The notes beneath the pieces are model-generated. The model was given only the letters and a program-made list of their open reading frames with translations, ran no database searches and had not been told where the DNA came from. Below, one piece after another: positions 1 to 8,995 of a DNA stretch of 8,995 nucleotides; within the stretch, counting starts at the first letter, position 1; every line of letters starts with the position of its first letter. Both the position numbers and the translations under genes were made by a program. This stretch comes from an uncultured Oscillospiraceae bacterium (lineage in GTDB: Bacteria; Bacillota; Clostridia; Oscillospirales; Oscillospiraceae). The DNA lies in assembly GCA_934572465.1 (NCBI GenBank), contig CAKTLG010000050.1:1-8995 (forward strand). The letters run 5' to 3'.

Positions 1-1867
<1,867 letters not shown>

Positions 1868-1885
1868 AGCTTGCGTCCTCCTCTC

Positions 1886-4190
<2,305 letters not shown>

Positions 4191-4192
4191 TG

Positions 4193-4444
4193 CTATTCCT
4201 CCATTCTCTTTTGTAACGTTGTACTTGAAAGCTCAGATAGATACACGAGCTGCGGATGATACGGATGGTCGCACACAAGGAAGGACTTCGGGATATCCTC
4301 GCAGGCGTCGATGACGAGGCTCTCGTCCTCCGCCCGCCGGAGAAATTCCGACGTGCGCTTCGACTGCGACGTGATCTCCAGATCAAAGACCCCGATGATG
4401 TGCTTTTCCGGCAGCATCACATTGTTTCCGATGTGAAGATACAT
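4193..4444 (-). CDS. remB: RemB/YaaB-like extracellular matrix regulator (DUF370)
   Basis: An 83-residue protein of the DUF370/RemB group. In B. subtilis, RemA and RemB are linked to activation of extracellular matrix (biofilm) genes, and remB (yaaB) lies between recF and gyrB, as here. The sequence begins MYLHIGNNVMLPEKHIIGVFDLE. It ends SSTTLQKRMEE, and the pattern of an N-terminal MYxHxG start, an IxGIFD-like segment and a C-terminal SSxTLxKR is what I associate with the family. The ATG at 4442-4444 follows a GGGGGAGG Shine-Dalgarno. There is a 21-bp gap from recF upstream and a 2-bp gap to the next gene. Identity rests on family pattern recognition plus conserved position. The regulatory role in this organism is inferred. 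Confidence 0.85.
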   Translation of the reverse strand: MYLHIGNNVMLPEKHIIGVFDLEITSQSKRTSEFLRRAEDESLVIDACEDIPKSFLVCDHPYHPQLVYLSELSSTTLQKRMEE

Positions 4445-4465
4445 GGTCCTCCCCCTTTCGCGGCG

Positions 4466-5569
4466 TCAGACCACCGCGCCGTTTGCAATATGGAACACTC
4501 TGCCGCTGAGCAGCGTTCCCAGCCGGTCCTCCTCGCAGCAGGTGATGAATACCTGCCCGCCGAGGATGCGGTTCAAAACATATTCCTGCCGCCGCGGGTC
4601 AAGCTCGGAAAGCACATCGTCGAGCAGCAGCAGCGGCGTGCGGGACGTGATCTCGCGGTAGATCTCCCGCTCGGCGAGCTTAAACGCGAGCGCCGCCGTG
4701 CGGGTCTGCCCCTGCGAGGAAAACTGCCGCGCGTTCACGCCGCCGATGTTTACGTCGATATCGTCCTTATGCGGCCCAGAAAGGCACATCCGCGATGCCC
4801 TTTCGGCCGCGGCGTGCGCCGCCTGATGCGCGCGCAGCTGCTCGTAGATCGTCTCAAGCGGCGCGAGCGGGTCGGTAATCGTTGAGACCGTCCGGTATGC
4901 AACGCCTAGCTCCTCCCGCCCGCCGGAGCAATCGCGGTGCGCGACGGCGGCGTATTCCTTCAGCCGCTCGCAGAAGCGCGCGCGGTAATAGATGATGACC
5001 GCGCCGCTCTGCGCCATGCGCAGATCGAATTCCGGCAGCGTATCGAGCAGCGATGGATACTCCTCGCTGTCGCGCAGGATGCGCGTTTTGTGCTCGTAGG
5101 CCCTGTGATAGTCGGCAAGCGCCTGCGCGTAGCGTGCGCGCAGCTGGCAGAGCGCATCGTCCATAAACTTTCTGCGTGCCGCCGCGCCGTCGCGGATGAG
5201 CAGCAGATCCTCGGGACAGAAGTACACCGCGCCGAGCACGTCGCTCAGCTCCGCGCTCTTTTTTGCCGGCACCTTATTGATCAGGATCTTCCGCCGCCTG
5301 CCCGTCGAGAGAAATATTTCGAGCAGAAAATCGCGCGAGCGCGCAAAGGCCTCCGCCCGAATGACACACTTATTTTGTCCGAACGAGAGCAGCTCGCGAT
5401 CCGTCCGCGTGCGCGGAGAACGCGCGGACGAGAGATAGACGATCGCTTCGAGCAGATTCGTCTTCCCCTGCGCGTTCTCGCCGACGATAACGTTGCAGTC
5501 CGGTGCAAAGGATACGTCCAGCGCGCTGTAATTGCGAAAGCCCTGCAGCGAGAGCCTATCGATCCGCAT
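4466..5569 (-). CDS. recF: DNA replication and repair protein RecF
   Basis: SMC-like/ABC-type ATPase that binds gapped DNA and, with RecO and RecR, loads RecA during gap repair and replication restart. It has 367 residues, the usual family length. The protein opens MRIDRLSLQGFRNY, typical of RecF. Walker A is GENAQGKT (30-37), the ABC signature region is FSSQGQTR (283-290), and Walker B is LLLLDDVLSELD (313-324). GPHKDD (265-270) is another conserved RecF motif. The ATG at 5567-5569 lies inside the last codons of yaaA, giving a 14-bp overlap and probable translational coupling. No truncation or missing ATPase residue is apparent. Confidence 0.97.
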   Translation of the reverse strand: MRIDRLSLQGFRNYSALDVSFAPDCNVIVGENAQGKTNLLEAIVYLSSARSPRTRTDRELLSFGQNKCVIRAEAFARSRDFLLEIFLSTGRRRKILINKVPAKKSAELSDVLGAVYFCPEDLLLIRDGAAARRKFMDDALCQLRARYAQALADYHRAYEHKTRILRDSEEYPSLLDTLPEFDLRMAQSGAVIIYYRARFCERLKEYAAVAHRDCSGGREELGVAYRTVSTITDPLAPLETIYEQLRAHQAAHAAAERASRMCLSGPHKDDIDVNIGGVNARQFSSQGQTRTAALAFKLAEREIYREITSRTPLLLLDDVLSELDPRRQEYVLNRILGGQVFITCCEEDRLGTLLSGRVFHIANGAVV

Positions 5570-5774
5570 AGGATACCGTCAGCTCCTCGCCGCGGAAGCA
5601 AACAACGTCGCCCGGGCGGAGCTTTCTGCCGCGCATCGTGCAGATCTCGCCGTTCACCGCAACGTCTCCCTCCTGGATGACGAGCTTGGCTTCCCCGCCG
5701 GTGCCGACAAGGCTTGCAAGCTTCAAAAGGTCCTGCAATTTAATAAATTCCGTTGTGATGGCAATGTCAGTCAT
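5556..5774 (-). CDS. yaaA: S4 domain-containing protein YaaA
   Basis: A 72-residue protein that is almost entirely one S4-type RNA-binding fold. The core runs from FIKLQDLLKLASLV to NGEICTMRGRKLRPGDVV. It matches the small YaaA/RlbA-like protein that sits between dnaN and recF in most Firmicutes. Its exact molecular role is not well established. I place the start at the ATG on 5772-5774 (MTDIAITTEF) because AGAGGA lies six bases upstream and the length then matches the family. The frame stays open 12 codons further to an ATG at 5808-5810, but that extension (MIPSWNYLRGHF) is encoded by a stem-loop and has no ribosome-binding site I can see. The gene overlaps recF by 14 bp. Confidence 0.9.
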   Translation of the reverse strand: MTDIAITTEFIKLQDLLKLASLVGTGGEAKLVIQEGDVAVNGEICTMRGRKLRPGDVVCFRGEELTVSYADR

Positions 5775-5846
5775 AAAATGTCCTCTAAGATAATTCCAGG
5801 ATGGAATCATCTTATCTTATAATACAAAATGTATTCATAATTCATG
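5775..5846 (-). promoter_or_regulatory. dnaN-yaaA spacer with stem-loop
   Basis: This AT-rich 72-bp gap contains two inverted repeats. In the minus-strand RNA the arms at 5813-5803 and 5797-5787 can form an 11-bp stem with one G.U pair and a 5-nt loop. It ends just before the AGAGGA ribosome-binding site of yaaA. A second, smaller repeat (AATACA/TGTATT, 5821-5835) lies nearer dnaN. Neither is followed by a T-run in the minus direction, so they do not look like intrinsic terminators. The larger stem could modulate yaaA translation or be an mRNA processing or stability site. I see TATTAT/TATAAG-like -10 candidates but no convincing -35. Confidence 0.5.
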
Positions 5847-6959
5847 TCAGTTCGCCTTCAGGCGGACGGGCAGCACCATGTAGAGGAAGCTCTCCTCCCC
5901 CTCGACGGGAACGATGATCGCCGGAGAAATGCCGGTGTTCAGCTCGATCTTCACGGTGTCGGCGGGCGCATAACGCAGCGCGTCCATGAGATAGCGGTTG
6001 TTGAAGCCAATCTCAAGGCCCTGTCCGTCGCCGGCGATGCGGCAGACGTCCTTGGCGTCGCCGCTCGCGGTCTTCGCAGACATCAGCACGCGGTCCTGCT
6101 CAAAGATGCAGCGCACGGGGCTCTTGAGCTTCTCGCTGATGACGACGCTCACGCGCTCAAGGCTCTGGAGCATCGTCTTGGTATCGGCGACGACCGAGAT
6201 GGGATTGCGGCGCGGGATGGCGTTCTTATAATCAAGGAACTCGCCCTCCAGACGGCGGCAGATCAGCTCCGTTTCGCCGACTTCAAAAAGGATGTGGCGC
6301 TGGCCGAGCGTAATGGTCACGAACTCGTCGATATCCTCGCAGATGCGCTCGACCTCGTTGAGCGCCGTGCCGGGCGCGACAAAGGAGAACGCGCCGCCCT
6401 CGATCTTTTCAAGCGGCTCTCTGCGCAGCGCCAAACGGAAGCCGTCGACAGACACGACTGTCAGCCCCGCGTCGGCGATCTCAAAGAGGGAGCCCATGTG
6501 CACGGGGCGCGCCTCGTTCGTCGAAACGGCGAAGCTCGTCTGCTGGATCATGGACTTGAGCGTTTTTTCCGGCAGCATCACAGAATACTTTTCCTCGACC
6601 TCCGGCAGCTCCGGAAAATCGGCGGCGGAAAGGCCCATGATATCAAAGTCTGCGTCGCCGCAGGACAGGTGAACAAGGTATTTTTCGTCGGCGGTCACGG
6701 TGACGGTATCGTCCGGAAGCCTTCTCAGGATCTCGCCGATCAGGCGCGCGTTGAGCACCAGCTCGCCCTCCTCGCCGACGTCGGCGGAAAAGCGGGTGCG
6801 GATGCCTGTCTGCATGTTGTAGCCGGAGACTGTCAGAGTATCGCCGCCGCAGACGAACAGCAGTCCCTCGAGCGCGGGGATCGAGCTTTTTGCGGCGACG
6901 GCGCGGGAAGCCGTATTCACGGCGTTGAGCAGCAGCAGCTTTTCGCAGGAAAATTTCAT
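5847..6959 (-). CDS. dnaN: DNA polymerase III beta subunit (sliding clamp)
   Basis: Ring-shaped dimeric clamp that tethers DNA polymerase III and other clamp-binding enzymes to DNA. It has 370 residues, as expected for three clamp domains. The N-terminus MKFSCEKLLLLNAVNTASRA and the early KSSIPALEGL segment are typical. DGFRLALR is the counterpart of the conserved DSHRLA segment, and the C-terminus MVLPVRLKAN (361-370) is the hallmark clamp end lining the peptide-binding pocket. The start at 6957-6959 has AAGGA eight bases upstream. The frame is open upstream to 7241, but that extension would be translated from the oriC repeats and has no family resemblance. It follows dnaA across the 232-bp origin gap. 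Confidence 0.98.
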   Translation of the reverse strand: MKFSCEKLLLLNAVNTASRAVAAKSSIPALEGLLFVCGGDTLTVSGYNMQTGIRTRFSADVGEEGELVLNARLIGEILRRLPDDTVTVTADEKYLVHLSCGDADFDIMGLSAADFPELPEVEEKYSVMLPEKTLKSMIQQTSFAVSTNEARPVHMGSLFEIADAGLTVVSVDGFRLALRREPLEKIEGGAFSFVAPGTALNEVERICEDIDEFVTITLGQRHILFEVGETELICRRLEGEFLDYKNAIPRRNPISVVADTKTMLQSLERVSVVISEKLKSPVRCIFEQDRVLMSAKTASGDAKDVCRIAGDGQGLEIGFNNRYLMDALRYAPADTVKIELNTGISPAIIVPVEGEESFLYMVLPVRLKAN

Positions 6960-6988
6960 AGCGGCGTTCCTTTCGTAGTGAATGGATG

Positions 6989-7005
6989 TTTTTTGAAAGA
7001 AAAAA
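6989..7005. other. AT-rich tract, candidate unwinding element
   Basis: A run of six T, then GAAAG, then six A, with only two G bases in 17, lies between the DnaA-trio-like run and the dnaN start in otherwise G+C-rich surroundings. It is the most A/T-rich stretch on the dnaN side of the origin and sits where duplex melting would be expected. It may also form part of the dnaN leader. Confidence 0.55.
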
Positions 7006-7015
7006 GGATAGCGTT

Positions 7016-7033
7016 TAGAAATAGCAGCAGTAG
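7016..7033 (+). other. DnaA-trio-like run
   Basis: On the + strand six in-phase triplets read TAG-AAA-TAG-CAG-CAG-TAG. Read 3' to 5' from the DnaA-box side, this is GAT-GAC-GAC-GAT-AAA-GAT, close to the DnaA-trio repeat (3'-GAT-5') described in B. subtilis, where DnaA extends onto single-stranded DNA during unwinding. An 11-bp G-rich spacer (7034-7044) separates it from the TGTGGAAAA box, and the A/T tract follows on the other side, which is the expected order. The strand also matches B. subtilis, since the trios lie on the strand complementary to the dnaA coding strand. Confidence 0.7.
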
Positions 7034-7044
7034 GGGAGGAAAAC

Positions 7045-7168
7045 TGTGGAAAAGGGAAAAATCCGCTGAAACGGCGGGAAAAGTTTTCCATAGCCGCCTG
7101 TTGAAAAGCAATAGCACTTTCCACAGCAAAAATTTTTGAAAAAAGTTTCCACAGCTTTCTTTTCCACA
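7045..7168. repeat. DnaA box cluster
   Basis: Five 9-mers resemble the DnaA box TTATNCACA. Two are one mismatch away: TTTTCCACA at 7160-7168 (+) and the same sequence on the - strand at 7045-7053 (reads TGTGGAAAA on +). Three have two mismatches: GTTTCCACA 7145-7153, CTTTCCACA 7117-7125 and TTTTCCATA 7084-7092, all on +. Weaker look-alikes occur at 7099-7107 (TGTTGAAAA), 7173-7181 and 7182-7190. The box nearest dnaN is inverted relative to the others, which points it toward the trio and A/T region. DnaA monomers would bind here to nucleate the initiation complex. Confidence 0.8.
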
Positions 7169-7191
7169 GGGCTGTGAACGATGGGGAAAAC

Positions 7192-8511
7192 TCAGCTCTT
7201 GGAATTGATGTTGATCGTGATCTCCTTGATGGTCTGCGCAAAGGCAGGATCGGAGGCGATGCGCTTTTCCGTCTGCTCGAGCGAATGGATGACGGTGGTA
7301 TGGTCGCGGCCGTTGAATTCGCGGCCGATGTCGGGCGTAGAGAGGGCCGTCATCCGACGCACAAGATACATCGCGGCCTGACGGGCGTTGACGACCGTGC
7401 GGATGCGGGAGCTGCCCTTCAGGACCTCCTCCTCGATGCCGAAGTAGCGCGAGGTCTCGGCAATGATCATCGCGGCGGTGGGCGCGGTGGTCGTGTTGCG
7501 CTTCATGAAGTCCTCGACCGCGCGGTGCGCGGCGTCGCCGTCCATCTCGCGGCCGATGAGGTCGCGGTAGGCAAGGATCTTGTTCATCGTGCCCTCGAGC
7601 TGGCGGACATTGGAGGTGACGTTCTCGGCGATATACTTGGCGATGTCGTCGTCGATAACGGTGCCCCACTGCGCCGCCTTGTTCTTCACGATCGCAAGGC
7701 GCGTTTCAAAGTCAGGCGGCTGCACGTCGACGAGCAGGCCCCATTCAAAGCGTGTGCGCAGCCGGTCGTCGAGCAGCCGCATGTCAGAGGGCGGCCGGTC
7801 GGACGTCAGGACGATCTGCCGTCCCGCCTCGTAGAGCGTGTTGAAGGTGTGGAAGAATTCGTTCTGCACCTGCTCCTTGCCCGCGACGAACTGCACGTCG
7901 TCTACGAGCAGAAGATCGGCGTCGCGGTACTTGGCGCGGAACTCGCTGCCGCGGCCCGCGCGGATGAGCTCGATGAATTCGTTGATGAAATCGTCGCCCT
8001 TGATGTAGATGATCTTCGCGGACGGACGGTGCGCGCGGATCTGATGCGCGATGGCGTAGATGAGGTGCGTCTTGCCGAGGCCGGAGTCGCCGTAGATGAA
8101 AAGGGGGTTATAGTGGTCGCTCGCCCCGTCCGCCACGGCGCGGGCGGCGGCATAGGCCATCTTGTTCGACTCGCCGACAACGAAGGTATCGAACGTAAAT
8201 TCGCCGGAATCGAGCAGAGAAACAGCCTTTTTGCCGTCCTCCGGCGCGAACAGCTCCGCGGCCTCCTCGCTGGAGACGAGCCTGACGCTGAGCTCGGCGG
8301 AGTAAATGTCGCGCAGGGAATCCTTGATGCGGTCGATGAACATCGACTCGATGGTGCTGCGCTTGAAGTCGTTCGGGCAGAGCAGATAGAGCGTAAGATC
8401 CTTGATGCAGAGCGGCTCTATCTCGTCGAACCACGTGGAGATCGTCGTCTCGGACAGCTCCTGCTTCATCCGCGTGAGCACCAATTGCCAGATATCGTTA
8501 AAACCGGTCAC
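7192..8511 (-). CDS. dnaA: Chromosomal replication initiator protein DnaA
   Basis: AAA+ initiator that binds DnaA boxes at oriC, melts the origin and recruits the helicase loader. It has 439 residues (family 440-460). Domain I covers about residues 1-85, with a short linker. The AAA+ domain III has Walker A GDSGLGKT (141-148), Walker B LLLVDD (200-205) and an LRTRFEWGL segment (251-259) holding the arginine-finger region. Domain IV ends with the DNA-binding signature GREFNGRDHTTVIHS (396-410). The start codon is GTG (8509-8511), with AAAGGAG upstream at good spacing. The protein begins with the expected domain I pattern FNDIWQLVLTRMKQELS, and there is no in-frame ATG close upstream. Its targets are probably the boxes just 3' of the gene. 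Confidence 0.97.
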   Translation of the reverse strand: MTGFNDIWQLVLTRMKQELSETTISTWFDEIEPLCIKDLTLYLLCPNDFKRSTIESMFIDRIKDSLRDIYSAELSVRLVSSEEAAELFAPEDGKKAVSLLDSGEFTFDTFVVGESNKMAYAAARAVADGASDHYNPLFIYGDSGLGKTHLIYAIAHQIRAHRPSAKIIYIKGDDFINEFIELIRAGRGSEFRAKYRDADLLLVDDVQFVAGKEQVQNEFFHTFNTLYEAGRQIVLTSDRPPSDMRLLDDRLRTRFEWGLLVDVQPPDFETRLAIVKNKAAQWGTVIDDDIAKYIAENVTSNVRQLEGTMNKILAYRDLIGREMDGDAAHRAVEDFMKRNTTTAPTAAMIIAETSRYFGIEEEVLKGSSRIRTVVNARQAAMYLVRRMTALSTPDIGREFNGRDHTTVIHSLEQTEKRIASDPAFAQTIKEITININSKS

Positions 8512-8679
8512 AGAATGGCTCCTTTCGGGTTTCTTAGGAGAAAAACGGCGGGATGCCGAAAAATCTACTCCTTACATTATACCAGAAACCGGTCAAAAAC
8601 GCAACAGTTAGTTACTTATTCTAAATATAAAATGCCGCAGGCTTTCCATGGATATATGCAGAAAAACCGCCTGACCGGT
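8501..8679. repeat. three evenly spaced ACCGGTCA motifs
   Basis: The octamer ACCGGTCA occurs at 8503-8510 (+), 8588-8595 (+) and inverted at 8672-8679 (reads TGACCGGT on +). The first two copies extend to an identical 10-mer, AAACCGGTCA (8501-8510 and 8586-8595). Starts are 85 and 84 bp apart, about eight helical turns. One copy covers the dnaA start codon, one lies within the dnaA promoter spacer and one lies upstream. I noticed no other copy in the window. A regulator binding site is inferred; the binder is unknown. Confidence 0.45.
8576..8604 (-). promoter_or_regulatory. dnaA: dnaA promoter
   Basis: On the minus strand a perfect -10 TATAAT (8576-8581) with an extended TGG immediately upstream is preceded, 17 bp away, by a weak -35 TTGCGT (8599-8604). 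This predicts a transcript start near 8569 and a leader of roughly 58 nt to the GTG codon. The leader contains a short CGGC/GCCG hairpin (8546-8558) followed by five U, too weak to call a terminator. An ACCGGTCA motif lies inside the -10/-35 spacer, a typical repressor position. Confidence 0.75.
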
Positions 8680-8687
8680 ATGATGGA

Positions 8688-8734
8688 GGCACAAGGGCTT
8701 GCGATGGTGCGGATCCTGCGGCACAAGCGCTTGT
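8688..8734. repeat. 14-bp direct repeat with a 12-bp palindrome
   Basis: GGCACAAGGGCTTG (8688-8701) and GGCACAAGCGCTTG (8720-8733) differ at one base and start 32 bp apart, about three helical turns. The second copy contains the perfect palindrome ACAAGCGCTTGT (8723-8734), and the first is an imperfect version. The pair ends 37 bp before the rpmH -35 element, a plausible activator or repressor site for rpmH or the divergent pair. The rest of 8605-8771 has an A/T-rich patch (8603-8632) and nothing else that I can name. Confidence 0.45.
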
Positions 8735-8771
8735 AAACGGCGCGAAGAATGCAAAAATCACGAACTTTCAG

Positions 8772-8800
8772 TTGACTTTATGCGGCAAAACCGATATAAT
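8772..8800 (+). promoter_or_regulatory. rpmH: rpmH promoter (sigma-A type)
   Basis: TTGACT (8772-8777) and TATAAT (8795-8800) are separated by exactly 17 bp, one base short of full consensus. Transcription should begin at about 8806-8808, leaving a leader of roughly 127 nt. The strength fits the high demand for a ribosomal protein. Confidence 0.88.
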
Positions 8801-8805
8801 AGCCC

Positions 8806-8933
8806 GTGCGTCACGGTGAAAATGACGCTTTTTTATGTCAACTGCGGTCTGCGGAGAGCTCTCTCCGCCCGCCGTCGAGTAAGTGCGGCTCCCTTCGGGG
8901 CCGCCGGCAAAATTTTCAAGGAGGTAAAACGAA
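8806..8933 (+). promoter_or_regulatory. structured rpmH leader
   Basis: Three inverted repeats are visible. GCGTCA/TGACGC (8808-8813, 8823-8828) encloses a 9-nt loop and is followed by six T, so it has the shape of an intrinsic terminator but starts right at the predicted transcript 5' end. GCGGAGAG/CTCTCCGC (8851-8868) is a perfect 8-bp repeat. GCGGCTCC/GGGGCCGC (8885-8904) can pair over 8 bp with one T.G pair and contains a TTCG loop alternative. The AAGGAGG ribosome-binding site (8918-8924) follows, unpaired in this reading. A regulatory role is inferred; I know of no established L34 leader class that this matches. Confidence 0.5.
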
Positions 8934-8995
8934 ATGGCTACTTCTCGCACCTATCAGCCCAAGAAGCTCCAGCGCTCCAAGGAGCACGGCTTCCG
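8934..8995 (+). CDS. rpmH: 50S ribosomal protein L34 (3' end beyond window)
   Basis: Only the first 20 codons are present (MATSRTYQPKKLQRSKEHGF, then a partial codon fitting Arg). The core YQPKKxQRSKEHGFR is the universally conserved L34 N-terminus, and the leading MATSR is an extension seen in some Clostridia. The ATG at 8934-8936 follows AAGGAGG by nine bases. L34 is a small, basic large-subunit protein; rpmH diverges from dnaA here as in B. subtilis, where it heads rpmH-rnpA-yidC-jag. Confidence 0.95.
   Translation, partial: MATSRTYQPKKLQRSKEHGF

Larger units (their letters stand above)
6960..7191. other. putative chromosomal replication origin (oriC)
   Basis: The 232-bp non-coding gap between dnaA and dnaN has all the parts of a Firmicutes oriC unwinding region. 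There is a cluster of DnaA boxes (7045-7168), an in-phase trinucleotide run (7016-7033) beyond the last box, and an A/T tract (6989-7005) beyond that, next to dnaN. A 12-bp palindrome CAAAAATTTTTG (7127-7138) lies between two boxes. A small G+C inverted repeat (CCGC/GCGG arms, 7063-7077) separates the box at 7045 from the rest. Genes on each side are transcribed away from the origin region (rpmH +, dnaA onward -). The site is inferred from architecture; replication has not been shown here. Confidence 0.87.

Noticed and set aside
5847..7241. Extended dnaN start at 7241 (464 residues)
   Set aside because: The extra N-terminus would be translated through DnaA boxes and trios and overlap the dnaA end. 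The MKFSCEK start at 6959 matches the family and has a ribosome-binding site.
8546..8558. CGGC/GCCG hairpin with a U-run in the dnaA leader as a terminator or attenuator
   Set aside because: A 4-bp stem is too weak to call. It is noted only within the dnaA promoter entry.
8636..8656. TTTCCATGGATA near-palindrome as a DnaA box upstream of dnaA
   Set aside because: It has three or more mismatches to TTATNCACA on either strand.
5844..8736. 431- and 520-residue open frames on the + strand opposite dnaN and dnaA
   Set aside because: Both are shadows of well-supported minus-strand genes and run through the oriC or promoter region. The tail of the second (from the ATG near 8632 to 8736) would encode about 34 residues but has no ribosome-binding site and overlaps the direct repeats.
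8768..8950. 60-residue minus-strand frame over the rpmH leader
   Set aside because: It is antisense to the promoter, leader and start of rpmH and has no resemblance to a known protein.

Overview
This window is the chromosomal replication origin neighbourhood of a G+C-rich member of the Firmicutes, most likely class Clostridia and plausibly an Oscillospirales/Ruminococcaceae-type gut lineage. The assignment rests on the gene order rpmH <- oriC -> dnaA-dnaN-yaaA-recF-remB-gyrB-gyrA, which is the classic Firmicutes order, on the long N-terminus of L34 (MATSRTYQPKK...), and on codons rich in G/C at the third position. I have not run any database search, so the taxonomic level below Clostridia is inference.

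Layout, from right to left along the main gene direction. At 8934-8995 (+) is the start of rpmH, with a near-consensus sigma-A promoter (8772-8800) and a leader of about 127 nt that can form three hairpins. The 422-bp divergent region 8512-8933 also holds the dnaA promoter (8576-8604, - strand). It contains three copies of ACCGGTCA spaced 84-85 bp apart and a 14-bp imperfect direct repeat. dnaA (8511-7192, -, GTG start) is followed by a 232-bp gap (6960-7191) that I interpret as oriC. It has five DnaA boxes of the TTTTCCACA type, an in-phase DnaA-trio run and an AT-rich stretch next to dnaN. dnaN (6959-5847, -) comes next.

A 72-bp gap with an 11-bp stem-loop then leads into a tightly packed, all-minus cluster. 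It runs yaaA (S4 domain, 5774-5556), recF (5569-4466), remB (4444-4193), a small unrecognised membrane protein (4190-3846), gyrB (3853-1886) and gyrA (1867 to beyond base 1). Overlaps of 14 and 8 bp and gaps of 2-21 bp suggest co-transcription and translational coupling.

Functionally the window groups initiation (DnaA, oriC), processivity (beta clamp), gap repair (RecF), supercoiling (GyrA/GyrB) and a biofilm-regulator homologue (RemB). There is no sign of mobile elements, CRISPR, phage genes or tRNA/rRNA genes. The most interesting material is non-coding: the basal-unwinding architecture of oriC, the evenly spaced ACCGGTCA motif that sits in the dnaA promoter, and the structured rpmH leader. 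Among proteins, the only unfamiliar one is the small membrane protein inserted between remB and gyrB.
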